Counted from the stretch's first letter, positions 25,728-34,572 are shown. The stretch: 64,000 bases of DNA from an uncultured Collinsella sp. (GCA_958437935.1 CAUBPS010000010.1:36506-100505), one strand, 5' to 3'. Translations and numbers: made by a program. The notes: generated from the sequence alone by a model not told the origin.

Positions 25728-26486
25728 ATGATTAAGAACGAGAATGTCGAGGGCGAGCCTGCCTACGACGAGACGTACCGCCGCGGCCCCGTGTTCATGC
25801 GCGGCCCCATGATTCCTAAGGACAACACCTACGCCAACCTGCTGGCGCCCGAGGAGTCGACCGACTGGCTGCATGCCGACCCCTGGCGCGTGCTGCGCAT
25901 TCAGGCAGAGTTTGTCGACGGCTTTGGCGCGCTTGCCGAGCTCGGGCCCGCGGTGACCATCTTCGGCAGCGCCCGCACGCCCAAGACCGATCCGCTCTAC
26001 AAGGCGGCGCGCGCGGTCGGTCGCAAGATTGCGCAACGTGGCGTGGCGGTCATCACCGGTGGCGGCCCCGGCATCATGGAAGCGGCCAACAGGGGAGCGG
26101 CGAGTGTCAACGGCAAGTCAGTTGGCCTGGGCATTGAGTTGCCGCACGAGCAGGGGCTCAATAAATACGTGAACCTCGGCATGGACTTCCGTTACTTCTT
26201 TGTGCGCAAGACCATGTTCGTCAAATACAGCTCGGGTGCTATCGTGTTTCCCGGCGGTTTTGGCACGCTCGACGAGATGTTCGAGGTGCTCACGCTGGTG
26301 CAGACGCACAAGGTCAAGCGCATGCCGCTTGTGCTGGTGGGTACCGAGTACTGGCAGGGCCTGTTCGACTGGCTCAACGGCCCGGTGATGGATGCCGGTA
26401 TGATCAGCCCGCTCGATCCCGAGCTCGTACACATCACCGACGACCTCAACGAGGCCGTCGACATTGCCCTGAGCGGGCTGATGTAG
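25728..26486 (+). CDS. LOG-family protein (TIGR00730-type nucleotide phosphoribohydrolase)
   Basis: The ATG at 25728 has TAGGAG ahead; the frame continues upstream but without signals. The 252-residue Rossmann-fold protein shows VTIFGSARTPKTDPLY, VITGGGPGIMEAANRGA (about residue 107) and FPGGFGTLDEMFE (about 171): the GGGxGxMEA and PGGxGTxxE motifs shared by LOG cytokinin-activating enzymes and bacterial PpnN-like nucleotide 5'-phosphate nucleosidases. It is expected to split the N-glycosidic bond of a nucleoside monophosphate in the cytoplasm. There is no cytokinin context, so a role in nucleotide salvage is the simplest reading. Confidence 0.88.
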   Translation: MIKNENVEGEPAYDETYRRGPVFMRGPMIPKDNTYANLLAPEESTDWLHADPWRVLRIQAEFVDGFGALAELGPAVTIFGSARTPKTDPLYKAARAVGRKIAQRGVAVITGGGPGIMEAANRGAASVNGKSVGLGIELPHEQGLNKYVNLGMDFRYFFVRKTMFVKYSSGAIVFPGGFGTLDEMFEVLTLVQTHKVKRMPLVLVGTEYWQGLFDWLNGPVMDAGMISPLDPELVHITDDLNEAVDIALSGLM

Positions 26487-26516
26487 ATCAATCGTGCCCA
26501 CGCGACATGAATACGC

Positions 26517-26552
26517 ATGGCAATCTGATGTTATTTAACATCAGATTGCCAT
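26517..26552. terminator. Perfect 17-bp-arm hairpin; terminator of LOG gene and possible TA operator
   Basis: Left arm 26517-26533 starts ATGGCAATCTGATG, right arm 26536-26552 is its exact complement, with a 2-base loop, followed by TTTATATT. It overlaps the likely promoter of the toxin-antitoxin pair (TATACT at 26563-26568), so it could also be bound by the antitoxin. Confidence 0.7.
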
Positions 26553-26599
26553 TTATATTGGGTATACTGGTGTAAAAGACGAGGGCGAGGAGGTCGCAA

Positions 26600-26899
26600 A
26601 TGTCTACAGCAACAGTTAAGCCTACGACGGTTCGAATCGAAGAGGGGCTCAAGGAGCAGGCGACTGAGTTCTTGGATTCGGTCGGCCTCAGCCTCAATTC
26701 CTATCTCAATCTTGCCGTTCGGCAGCTGGTAAATCAGCGAAAGATTCCTTTTGAGATTGTAGGAAGGGCGGAGGTGCCCAACGAGGCGACGAGGCGTGCC
26801 ATGGTGATCGCCGAGGCTCATGAGTTGGGGATTTTGCCGGACGATAGCCTGTCATTCAATAACGCTGATGAGCTTATGTCATTCCTCGATGAGGAATAG
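26600..26899 (+). CDS. RelB/DinJ-family antitoxin
   Basis: The 99-residue protein opens with a ribbon-helix-helix domain (TTVRIEEGLKEQATEFLDSVGLSLNSYLNLAVRQLVNQRKIPFEI), the classic RelB/DinJ DNA-binding and dimer unit, followed by a flexible acidic C terminus (LPDDSLSFNNADELMSFLDEE) that would wrap the toxin. An RBS, GGGCGAGGAGG, precedes it. The toxin gene starts 2 bases after its stop, the usual antitoxin-first order. It probably represses its own promoter through the palindromes upstream. Confidence 0.9.
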   Translation: MSTATVKPTTVRIEEGLKEQATEFLDSVGLSLNSYLNLAVRQLVNQRKIPFEIVGRAEVPNEATRRAMVIAEAHELGILPDDSLSFNNADELMSFLDEE

Positions 26900-26901
26900 C
26901 G

Positions 26902-27210
26902 ATGTTCGAGATTAAAGTCGAGGCTCAATTTAAGGTGGACTACAAACGAACGATGCGCATGCATCCGCAGCTAAAAAGTGAGTTTAAAGCGGCGGTTGCA
27001 GAGCTTGTGGCTCATGGGTCACTTCCGGCGGAGTATGGCGCCCACGAGCTCTCAAACCCGGGCGGAAACTACAACGGCCACATCGATTTCCACCTATCCG
27101 ATGGCTTGGTCGATGTGGTCGTTCTTTATCTTCCCCATAAGACTAACCCAGCGATTAGGCTGGTGAGAATGGGCACTCATCAGGAGCTGTTTCAGGGTCC
27201 GCTGGGCTGA
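26902..27210 (+). CDS. YafQ/RelE-superfamily mRNA interferase toxin
   Basis: The 102-residue product has the RelE/YafQ fold pattern: FEIKVEAQFKVDYKRTMRMHPQLKSEF, a central LPAEYGAHELSNPGGNYNGHIDFHLSDGLVDVVVLYL and the closing LVRMGTHQELF, which corresponds to the LxRTGSHSELF motif of YafQ with its catalytic His. YafQ cuts mRNA in the ribosome at AAA codons; the central HIDFHLSDG-like segment keeps the histidine and aspartate usually needed. Pairing with a RelB/DinJ antitoxin confirms it. A family B repeat lies 14 bases after the stop. Confidence 0.9.
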   Translation: MFEIKVEAQFKVDYKRTMRMHPQLKSEFKAAVAELVAHGSLPAEYGAHELSNPGGNYNGHIDFHLSDGLVDVVVLYLPHKTNPAIRLVRMGTHQELFQGPLG

Positions 27211-27223
27211 TCGCCGATTTCCA

Positions 27224-27290
27224 AGTTGCGGTGGAATAGGGATTGATTGGCGGCTGATAAGCCAAAAACAGTCCCTATTCCACCGCAACT
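27224..27290. repeat. Family B repeat, copy 2
   Basis: Perfect 19-bp arms: AGTTGCGGTGGAATAGGGA (27224-27242) and its complement at 27272-27290, with an inner TTGGC...GCCAA hairpin. It lies between the convergent toxin and DegV genes. Confidence 0.85.
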
Positions 27291-27303
27291 GATGTGGGCG
27301 TCC

Positions 27304-28164
27304 CTAGCGAGTTGGCTGGTAGCGGGGGCAGTAGCTGATGGCGATGGCATCGACGCCCACGTGGGTCGCGATGGTGCAGCCGATGGGGCCGGTGCCGGCG
27401 TCCACGTAGTCCTGGCCTGCGAGCGCCTCGTTGACAAGTTCCTGCTCCTCGGCGGCGCCGGTCGTGAGCACGCGCACACTGGAGCCCGGGTGCTCGTCCA
27501 AAAACGTGAGGCAGTCTGCCATGGTGTTGGCGACGATACGCTTGGCGCCGCGGCCCTTTTTGATGGCCTTGATCTCGCCCGACTGCCACTCCGGCGAAAC
27601 GGCCAGGCGAATGTTGAGCATCTGCGTCAGCTGGCCGGCGAGCTTGGGGGCGCGGCCGTTTTTGACCAGGTTCTCGAGCGTGCGGGGAATCAGCAGCAGG
27701 TGGGCGTCGGGCAGCGTCGCGCGGATCTGCGCCTCGGTCTCGTCCAGACTGCGGCCGTCCTCGCGCATGGCCAGCGCGTACTCCACCAGTAGGCCTTCGG
27801 CACCCGAACCGGTGCGCGAATCGATGCAGCGCACGTCGAGCTCGTGCGTTTCGGCCACCAGGCTGGCGTTGGCATAGCAGGCGGACCACTCGCTGCACAG
27901 CGAGATAAAGATCGCGCTGTCGTGGCCATCGGCGCGTACGCGGTCAAACAGCGCCTTGAACTCGCCGGCGCTCGGCTGCGAGGTGTGCGGCAGCTGCTCG
28001 GAGCCAGCCATGCGGGCGACGTATTCCTCGGCGGTAATCTGCACCTGGTCGAGCAGGTCCTCGCCCTCGATAATCACATGCAGCGGAATCACGTAAATGC
28101 CGAGCTCTTGGGCACGGGCGGGGGAGATGTCCGACGTGGAGTCGGTTATGATGGCAAAAGACAT
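27304..28164 (-). CDS. DegV-family fatty-acid-binding protein (copy 2)
   Basis: The ATG at 28164 has AAAGGTG ahead. The 286 residues match the canonical family: FAIITDSTSDISPARAQELGIYVIPLHV, PHTSQPSAGEFKALF, ISLCSEWSACYANAS, LENLVKNGRAPKLAGQLTQMLNIRLAVSP and a closing THVGVDAIAISYCP. Such FakB-type proteins hold a fatty acid for phosphorylation by FakA. This copy has CSEWSACYANA where the others have SGISGTYGSA or SGTNQSA, so the lipid pocket may differ. It stands alone, divergent from the HAD gene. Confidence 0.87.
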   Translation of the reverse strand: MSFAIITDSTSDISPARAQELGIYVIPLHVIIEGEDLLDQVQITAEEYVARMAGSEQLPHTSQPSAGEFKALFDRVRADGHDSAIFISLCSEWSACYANASLVAETHELDVRCIDSRTGSGAEGLLVEYALAMREDGRSLDETEAQIRATLPDAHLLLIPRTLENLVKNGRAPKLAGQLTQMLNIRLAVSPEWQSGEIKAIKKGRGAKRIVANTMADCLTFLDEHPGSSVRVLTTGAAEEQELVNEALAGQDYVDAGTGPIGCTIATHVGVDAIAISYCPRYQPTR

Positions 28165-28320
28165 AATTGCACCTTTCGTTGGGGCGCGGCAGCGCCGCCT
28201 TCTGAAAGCAAAGTGCGACAAGTATAGTGGAGTTGCTCTACATTGCTAGGTTCAATTGTTGAATAGTCAACAGTTTGAAGCGGTGGTGTGGAAATCATCA
28301 ACTGGGGAAGAAGGGTGCCG

Positions 28321-28983
28321 ATGGCGGCATTGCAACTTTGCGAGCGGCCGGTTGTGCTGTTCGATTTTGACGGCACGGTGGCCGATACGGGTCGGGCAGT
28401 GATGACCTCGACGCGCAAGACGCTGGCTGCGCGCGGGTTTTCGGAGACGCAGATGGGTGATCTGCGCCGCATGATCGGGCCGCCCCTGTGGAAGAGCTTT
28501 CACGACTTTTACGGCTTTTCCCGCGAGGAGTCGCTTGTGGTGGCCGACGAGTACCGCGCCTTTTTTGATGAGCTGGGACCGGAGGAGTACCCCGTGTTCG
28601 ATGGGATTCCCGAGCTGCTGGATGAGTTGGCCGCCCTGGGCAAGCGTATGGCCGTGGCGACGTCACGCATGGAGGCCAAATGCATCGACATGGTGCATGA
28701 GCTTGGTCTTTCTCAGTTCGAAGCCGTGGTTGGCATGAATCCGCCGCAGGGGCGCGAGACCAAGGCCGATTCGGTTCGCGATGCCCTGGCGGCGCTCGGC
28801 GCGACGGCGGACGATGCCGTGATGATCGGCGATCGCTTTAACGACGTCGAGGGCGCGCACGCGATGGGCATGCCGTGCATCGGCATCTATTCGGGCGCGG
28901 CGGCGCCGGGTGAGCATGAGGCGGCGGGTGCCGATGCAGTGGTGCACTCGGTGGCCGAGCTTGCTAAACTTTTCTCTATCTAG
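28321..28983 (+). CDS. HAD-superfamily phosphatase (phosphoglycolate-phosphatase-like)
   Basis: Start is ATG 28321 with GAAGGG; a GTG at 28288 is an alternative. The 220-residue protein has HAD motif I DFDGTVADT, motif II AVATSRME, the lysine region and motif IV VMIGDRFNDVEGAHAMGMPCIGIYSG. A helical cap (RRMIGPPLWKSFHDFYGFS) puts it with the Gph/PpaX-like subgroup that dephosphorylates small metabolites. The exact substrate is unknown. It ends 54 bases before the M20 peptidase gene in the same direction. Confidence 0.87.
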   Translation: MAALQLCERPVVLFDFDGTVADTGRAVMTSTRKTLAARGFSETQMGDLRRMIGPPLWKSFHDFYGFSREESLVVADEYRAFFDELGPEEYPVFDGIPELLDELAALGKRMAVATSRMEAKCIDMVHELGLSQFEAVVGMNPPQGRETKADSVRDALAALGATADDAVMIGDRFNDVEGAHAMGMPCIGIYSGAAAPGEHEAAGADAVVHSVAELAKLFSI

Positions 28984-29037
28984 GAACTAAATGTGAGGGG
29001 CGGGTACGCTTGCCGCTCATTGGTAAGGAGGCAGTCT

Positions 29038-30474
29038 ATGAATCAGGTGGAGCAGAGCGTCGCTGAGTATGTCGACGAGGTCTGGGAAGATGTCGTCGCC
29101 GATATCGAGCAGCTGGTGAGCTATCCGTCCGTGGCAGTTTCTGCCGATGCAGAGCCCGGCGCGCCGTTTGGCCGCCCGGTCCGTGACGCGCTCGACTGTG
29201 CGCTCGGCATCGCGCAGAAGCTTGGCTATCAGACGAGCGACGACGAGGGCTATGTGGGCATTGCCGATATCCCTGGCCGCGGCGACAAGCAGCTCGCGAC
29301 CATCTGCCACGTGGACGTGGTGCCCGCCGGCCCGGGCTGGAACACCGACCCGTTTGCGCTGGAGCGTCGCGAGGGCTGGCTGCTCGGCCGCGGCGTTATC
29401 GACGACAAGGGTCCGGCGGTGCTGTCACTCTACGCCGGCGCCTATCTGCTCAAGCACGGCATTACCCCGCGCTATACTTTCCGCGCGCTGCTGGGCTGCG
29501 ATGAGGAAGTGGGCATGTCCGACGTTCACCATTATCTGGAGAACCACGCAGACCCCGACTTTTTGTTTACGCCCGATGCCGAGTTTCCGGTCTGCAATGC
29601 CGAGAAGGGCCAGTTTGGGGCGACGTTCGTGAGTCCCAAGATCGACGGCGGGCGCATCGTGTCGTGGAGCGGCTCCGAGGCGAGCAATGCCATTCCGTCG
29701 CAGTCCATCTGCGAGCTCGCGATTGCCGCCGATGAGCTGCCGGCGCCCGTTGAGAACGCCGACCGCCTGGAGATCACGGCGCTTGATAACGGGCATGCGC
29801 AGATTTTCGCCCACGGCATTGGCGGTCATGCCTCGATGCCAGAGGGAACGATCAACGCCGTCGGGCTGATCGTGGCGTATCTGCGCGAGGCCGAGGACGC
29901 GTTTGGTGCACGCGACGAGCGCCTGCTGACGCCTGCCGAGCACGAGTTCGTCAAGTTCCTGGCCTTTGTGCATGCGGACGCCTATGGTCGCGGCCTGGGT
30001 ATCGATGCGACGAGTCCGGCGTTTGGCCCGCTTACCTGCAACGCTGGCGTCATCCGCGTGGCGGATGGCCATATTGAGCAGGTCATCGACGTGCGCTTCC
30101 CCGACAGCACGAGTGCCGATACCATCCGCGAGCAGCTCGATCCGCTCGTGGGCCGTTTTGGCGTGACGTGCCGTGTGGGTCGTGCGAAGGTGCCGTTCTC
30201 GGTCTCTGCCGACGATCCGGCCGTGAAGGCGCTTATTGATACCTATAACGAGTTTACGGGCAAGCATGCTGAGCCCTTTGCCATGGGCGGCGGCACGTAC
30301 GCGCGCAACTTTGCCCGCGCCGTCTCGTTTGGCCCCGAGGAGACCGGCCTGGAGCTGCCCGCATGGGGCGGCCAGATGCACGGCCCCAATGAGTGCGCCA
30401 ACGAGGAACAGCTCAAGCAGGCGCTCAAGATTTATATCGTGGCGATCTTACGTTTGAACGAGCTTGAGCTTTAA
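29038..30474 (+). CDS. M20-family dipeptidase (PepV/Sapep-like)
   Basis: The ATG at 29038 has a perfect AAGGAGG. The 478-residue metallopeptidase shows ICHVDVVPAGPGW (first metal His and Asp), GRGVIDDKGP (bridging Asp), LLGCDEEVGMSD (catalytic Glu pair), the dimer/lid domain with HGIGGHASMPEGTINA, and MGGGTYARN...WGGQMHGPNE with the last metal His. The layout and length match PepV-type dipeptidases (di-zinc, cytoplasmic), which release amino acids from dipeptides with broad specificity. There is a second, shorter M20 gene at 49290 and a C69 dipeptidase at the window start, fitting an amino-acid-scavenging life. Confidence 0.92.
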   Translation: MNQVEQSVAEYVDEVWEDVVADIEQLVSYPSVAVSADAEPGAPFGRPVRDALDCALGIAQKLGYQTSDDEGYVGIADIPGRGDKQLATICHVDVVPAGPGWNTDPFALERREGWLLGRGVIDDKGPAVLSLYAGAYLLKHGITPRYTFRALLGCDEEVGMSDVHHYLENHADPDFLFTPDAEFPVCNAEKGQFGATFVSPKIDGGRIVSWSGSEASNAIPSQSICELAIAADELPAPVENADRLEITALDNGHAQIFAHGIGGHASMPEGTINAVGLIVAYLREAEDAFGARDERLLTPAEHEFVKFLAFVHADAYGRGLGIDATSPAFGPLTCNAGVIRVADGHIEQVIDVRFPDSTSADTIREQLDPLVGRFGVTCRVGRAKVPFSVSADDPAVKALIDTYNEFTGKHAEPFAMGGGTYARNFARAVSFGPEETGLELPAWGGQMHGPNECANEEQLKQALKIYIVAILRLNELEL

Positions 30475-30521
30475 GGCTGCGGCGTTTTAACAACTTAGCA
30501 CCCCTTTCGTCCGGGCTTTTT

Positions 30522-30588
30522 AAGTTGCGGTGGAATAGTTCCTAGAATGGGCCATTTGATGGCCAAGCAGGAACTATTTCACCGCAAC
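30522..30588. repeat. Family B repeat, copy 3
   Basis: AGTTGCGGTGGAATAGTTCC (30522-30541) pairs with 30569-30588 with one G-T wobble, and an inner GGCCAT/ATGGCC hairpin. It lies in the 320-base gap before pstS; the rest of that gap holds a GCGGGC hairpin (30751-30767) and presumably the pst promoter, which I could not pinpoint. Confidence 0.85.
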
Positions 30589-30794
30589 TTTGTTTTTATT
30601 GGTGTAAAAGGCGGGTCATGCTTGGTGGCGGGTTTGTTATCCGTTTGTAAAGGCTGGGCAGAGCTTGCGGTAAGGGTCTATCAAATGTCCGTAAGAAACC
30701 GCAGATAAGGCGGTCGTCGCCCGATCGAGACCGTATCTTTCCAAACAGCAAAGCGGGCAGGGTGCCCGCGAGTCGCATGTATGAAAGGAAGATC

Positions 30795-31733
30795 ATGCTC
30801 GATCAGGCTTATTCTCGTCGTCAGTTCCTCGGCCTCGCTGGTGGTCTTGCCAGCATCGTCGGTCTCGGTCTCGTTGGTTGCGGCGGCTCCAACGCCGCCA
30901 ACACCGCTGCTGAGGGCAGCGCCGCTGCTGCCGAGTCCGTCTCCGGCGAGGTGACCTACGACGGCGCCTCCTCGTTCCAGGCTCTCGTCGAGGCTGCTGC
31001 CGAGAAGTTTATGGATGCCAATCCCGACGTCTCCGTCTCCGGTTCGGGCAACGGTTCGGGCAAGGGCCTGACCGCTGTTGCCGCCGGCACCGTTACTATC
31101 GGTAACTCCGACGTCTTCGCCGAGACCAAGCTCGAGGCCGATCAGGTCAAGAACCTCGTCGATCACGAGGTCGCCGTCGTGGGCATGGGCCCTGTCGTCT
31201 CCAAGAACGTCAAAGTCGATGACCTGTCCCTCGAGCAGCTCAAGGGCATCTTCTCCGGCCAGATCACCAACTGGAAGGAGGTCGGCGGCGACGACGCCAA
31301 GATCGTCGTCCTCAACCGCAAGGCAGGCTCCGGCACCCGCGCCACCTTCGAGGCCGCCGTCTTTGGCGACGAGGCCGTCGACTTTAAGGGCGACGCCGAG
31401 CTCGACAAGTCCGGCGACGTCCAGACTCAGATGGGCAGCACCGACAATGCCATCTCCTACCTCGACTTCTCGCACTTCGACGACTCCAAGTTCAACGCCA
31501 TCAAGGTCGAGGGCGTGGAGCCCAAGAGCGCAAACGTCACCGACGACTCCTTCAAGATCTGGGCTACCGAGCACATGTACTGCGCGAAGGACGCCGACGA
31601 GGCCACCAAGGCCTTCCTGGAGTTCATGCTTTCCGACGACGTCCAGGGCAAACTCGTCGAGGAGCAGGGCTTTATCCCCGTCTCTGCCATGAAGGTCGTC
31701 AAGGACGCCAGCGGTAAGGTCTCTGCTAAATAA
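30795..31733 (+). CDS. pstS: Phosphate ABC transporter, substrate-binding lipoprotein PstS
   Basis: The ATG at 30795 follows AAAGGAAG. The 312-residue precursor starts with SRRQFLGLAGGLASIVGLGLVGCGG: a twin-arginine (Tat) motif and a lipobox (LVGC), so it is probably exported folded and lipid-anchored outside the membrane. The mature part has the PBP-like phosphate site: SGSGNGSGKGL, GNSDVF, NRKAGSGTRATFEAAVF and GSTDNAISYLD. It binds inorganic phosphate and delivers it to PstCA. It is the first gene of pstSCAB. The Ala/Ser-rich spacer after the lipobox is a typical Gram-positive tether. Confidence 0.95.
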   Translation: MLDQAYSRRQFLGLAGGLASIVGLGLVGCGGSNAANTAAEGSAAAAESVSGEVTYDGASSFQALVEAAAEKFMDANPDVSVSGSGNGSGKGLTAVAAGTVTIGNSDVFAETKLEADQVKNLVDHEVAVVGMGPVVSKNVKVDDLSLEQLKGIFSGQITNWKEVGGDDAKIVVLNRKAGSGTRATFEAAVFGDEAVDFKGDAELDKSGDVQTQMGSTDNAISYLDFSHFDDSKFNAIKVEGVEPKSANVTDDSFKIWATEHMYCAKDADEATKAFLEFMLSDDVQGKLVEEQGFIPVSAMKVVKDASGKVSAK

Positions 31734-31757
31734 GCAATCGCCCCGGAAAGGTTTGCA

Positions 31758-32666
31758 ATGGCAAAACAGCTGCCAAAGCGCGAGCTTGAGAACGTGGGCC
31801 TGGGCGTCACGGGTGCGTGCGTAGCGCTCGTGACGCTTGTCGTTGCCGCGCTCATCTTTATGGTCGCCCAAAAGGGTCTCTCGGCTTTTCTCAAGGACGG
31901 CGTCTCGGTCGTCGAGTTTTTTACCGTTACCAAGTGGGACCTGGCCAACACGGCCGAAAACGGCCTGCCCTATACCGGTGCCCTGCCCCTGATCGTCACC
32001 TCGTTTGCGGTCATGGTGCTCTCCACGCTTATCGCGCTGCCCATCGCCATCGGCTCTGCCATCTTTGCGGTCGAGATCCAGCCTAAGTTTGGCTCCAGGG
32101 TTTTTCAGCCGCTCATTGAGCTTTTGACCGGTATTCCCTCGGTCGTCTTTGGCCTGATCGGTTTTCACGTGGTCGTCGGCCTTATGAAGAGCGTTTTCCA
32201 CGTGAGCACAGGCCTGGGCATCTTGCCCGGCGCCATCGTGCTGGCCGTCATGATTCTGCCGACGATGACCACGCTTTCGGTCGATGGCCTGCGCGCCGTG
32301 CCCGATAGCTACCGCCAGGGTTCGCTCGCGCTGGGCTACACCCGCTGGCAGACCATCTGGCACGTGGTGCTCAAGTCCGCCATGCCGTCGCTCATGACCG
32401 CGGTCATCCTTGGCATGACCCGCGCCTTTGGCGAAACGCTCGCCGTGCGCATGGTTATCGGCGGCATCGAGGCCATGCCGACGTCGCTGCTGTCGCCTGC
32501 CTCGACCATTACCACCACGCTCACCACGTCCATGGCGGTCTATGCCGAGGGCTCGGCCCAGGACGACGTTCTGTGGGCGCTCGGTCTGCTGCTGATGGGC
32601 ATGAGCCTCATCTTTATCCTGATCATCCACCTTATCGGCCGCAAGGGGGCGAAGGCTCGTGGCTAG
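31758..32666 (+). CDS. pstC: Phosphate ABC transporter permease PstC
   Basis: The ATG at 31758, with GGAAAGG ahead, gives 302 residues with six membrane helices. The permease signature ALGYTRWQTIWHVVLKSAMPSLMTAVILGMTRAFGETLAV contains the EAA-type loop that docks on the ATPase, and ELLTGIPSVVFGLIGF is typical of PstC. It forms the membrane channel with PstA. The gene overlaps pstA by 8 bases, so the two are translationally coupled. Confidence 0.95.
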   Translation: MAKQLPKRELENVGLGVTGACVALVTLVVAALIFMVAQKGLSAFLKDGVSVVEFFTVTKWDLANTAENGLPYTGALPLIVTSFAVMVLSTLIALPIAIGSAIFAVEIQPKFGSRVFQPLIELLTGIPSVVFGLIGFHVVVGLMKSVFHVSTGLGILPGAIVLAVMILPTMTTLSVDGLRAVPDSYRQGSLALGYTRWQTIWHVVLKSAMPSLMTAVILGMTRAFGETLAVRMVIGGIEAMPTSLLSPASTITTTLTTSMAVYAEGSAQDDVLWALGLLLMGMSLIFILIIHLIGRKGAKARG

Positions 32667-33585
32667 CACGCGTATCCACATCGACGAGGCGAGACTCGGG
32701 CGTGTCCAAAAGCAGGACCGCATCGCCACGGGCGTGCTGACGGCGATTGTCGCCATCGTCATGCTTATCGTCGTCTCCATGGTGGCCTACATCCTGTTCG
32801 AGGGTATCTCGACGCTGTTCCAGCCGGGCTTTCTCACGCAGCCCGCACGCGCCAACGGAACGCAGGGCGGCGTGCTCTACCAGCTGTTCGACTCGTTCTA
32901 TCTGCTGCTGATCACCCTGGTCATCTCGGTGCCCATCAGTCTGGGCGGCGCGGTCTTTTTGGTTGAGTACGCGCCCGATGGGCCCATCCGCGACATCGCC
33001 TCCACCGCCATCGAAACGCTGTCCTCGCTGCCCTCCATTGTCGTGGGCATGTTCGGCTTTCTGGTGTTCTCGGTGCAGCTGGGCTGGAAGTACTCCATCA
33101 TCTCCGGCGCCGTCGCGCTCACCATGTTCAACATCCCCATCCTGGTGCGCGTGATCCAGCAGGCACTCGAGGACGTGCCGCAAGCCCAGCGCGATGCGTG
33201 CCTGGCCATGGGACTCACCCGCTGGGAGGCCACGCTGCACATTCTGATTCCCGAGGCCATGCCCGCCATCGTGACCGGCATCGTGCTTTCGGCCGGCCGT
33301 GTCTTTGGCGAGGCCGCGGCGCTGCTCTTTACCTCGGGCATGAGCTCGCCGGTTCGCCTGAACTTCTTGAGCTTTAACCTGTCGAGCCCCACCTGCGCCT
33401 GGAACGTGTTCCGTCCCGGCGAGTCGCTGGCCGTGCACATCTACAAGATCTATGGCGAGGGCAGCCCCGAGGCCCAGCAGATCGTCTGGGGCACCGCGGC
33501 ACTGCTGATGATTTGCGTGCTGCTGTTTAACGTAGTCGCCCGTATCGTGGGCAAGCAACTGGCAAGGAGGATGACGGCCGAATGA
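32659..33585 (+). CDS. pstA: Phosphate ABC transporter permease PstA
   Basis: Start is GTG 32659 inside the end of pstC, with GAAGG upstream. The 308 residues have six membrane helices, the PSIVVGMFGFLVF segment, and the docking loop AMGLTRWEATLHILIPEAMPAIVTGIVLSAGRVFGEAAAL. It pairs with PstC to carry phosphate inward. It ends with a 4-base ATGA overlap with pstB. An extended N terminus of about 25 residues precedes the first helix. Confidence 0.95.
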   Translation: MASTRIHIDEARLGRVQKQDRIATGVLTAIVAIVMLIVVSMVAYILFEGISTLFQPGFLTQPARANGTQGGVLYQLFDSFYLLLITLVISVPISLGGAVFLVEYAPDGPIRDIASTAIETLSSLPSIVVGMFGFLVFSVQLGWKYSIISGAVALTMFNIPILVRVIQQALEDVPQAQRDACLAMGLTRWEATLHILIPEAMPAIVTGIVLSAGRVFGEAAALLFTSGMSSPVRLNFLSFNLSSPTCAWNVFRPGESLAVHIYKIYGEGSPEAQQIVWGTAALLMICVLLFNVVARIVGKQLARRMTAE

Positions 33586-34454
33586 GCGAGATGAATGCGA
33601 CGCCCGCAACCGATGCGGCCACGTCCGAGACCCAGGACTTTCTGTCGAGTGTGGGGGAGAGCGAGAAGCACGTGCGCGTGAGCGGCAAGGCCGTGAGCGA
33701 CGAGGTCGTGCTCTCCACCAAGGACGTCAACGTGTACTATGGCGACCACCATGCGCTGCACGACACGTCGCTCGACTTCCACAAGGGTGAGATCACGGCG
33801 CTCATCGGGCCTTCGGGCTGCGGCAAGTCGACCTTCTTGCGCAGCCTCAACCTGATGAATCGCGAGATTCGCGGCTGCCGCGTGGAGGGCGAGATCAGCT
33901 ACCGCGGACGCAACGTGAACACCAAGACCGAGAATACCTACGAGCTGCGCCGGTCCATTGGCATGGTGTTTCAGCAGCCCAACCCCTTCCGCAAGTCCAT
34001 TCGAGACAACATCACGTTTGCGCCCAAGCGCCACGGCATCACCGACCGCGACGAGCTCGATCGCATGGTCGAGGAAAGCCTGCGCGGTGCGGCCCTGTGG
34101 GACGAGGTCAAGGACAAGCTCGACAAGAGCGCCTACGCGCTTTCGGGCGGTCAGCAGCAGCGTTTGTGCATCGCGCGCACGCTGGCACTCAACCCCGACG
34201 TAATCCTGTTTGACGAGCCCTGCTCGGCGCTCGACCCCATCTCGACGCTGGCGATCGAGGACCTCATGTCGTCGATCGTGGCCGACCGCGCCATCGTCAT
34301 CGTGACGCACAACATGGAGCAGGCGTCGCGCGTGTCCAACCGCACGGCGTTTTTCTACATGGGCGATATGGTCGAGTACGACGAGACCGACGAGATTTTC
34401 CAACGGCCCAAGGATAAGCGGCTGAATGATTACCTCACCGGCATGTTCTCCTAG
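33582..34454 (+). CDS. pstB: Phosphate ABC transporter ATP-binding protein PstB
   Basis: The ATG at 33582 overlaps the pstA stop (ATGA). The 290-residue ATPase has Walker A GPSGCGKST, the Q-loop FQQPNPF specific to PstB, signature LSGGQQQR, Walker B VILFDEPCSALD and the switch His in VTHNM. A 40-residue Thr/Ala/Ser-rich N-terminal extension precedes the usual start; a downstream start is possible but none has a better RBS. The usual partner phoU is missing at the end of the operon, and a strong terminator follows 56 bases later. Confidence 0.95.
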   Translation: MSEMNATPATDAATSETQDFLSSVGESEKHVRVSGKAVSDEVVLSTKDVNVYYGDHHALHDTSLDFHKGEITALIGPSGCGKSTFLRSLNLMNREIRGCRVEGEISYRGRNVNTKTENTYELRRSIGMVFQQPNPFRKSIRDNITFAPKRHGITDRDELDRMVEESLRGAALWDEVKDKLDKSAYALSGGQQQRLCIARTLALNPDVILFDEPCSALDPISTLAIEDLMSSIVADRAIVIVTHNMEQASRVSNRTAFFYMGDMVEYDETDEIFQRPKDKRLNDYLTGMFS

Positions 34455-34510
34455 TCCGGGACATGCTTGAGGCCCGCGGCGGCCACGGTTGCCGCGGGGC
34501 TGATTGGAGA

Positions 34511-34547
34511 GGCGGGTCATCTCTTGCGGGAGATGGCCCGCCTTTTT
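34511..34547 (+). terminator. Terminator of pstSCAB
   Basis: GGCGGGTCATCTC (34511-34523) pairs with GAGATGGCCCGCC (34530-34542), followed by TTTTT. It is a strong rho-independent hairpin. Confidence 0.85.
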
Positions 34548-34572
34548 GCGTCGCGTGCTGGTGCGCTTGCCC

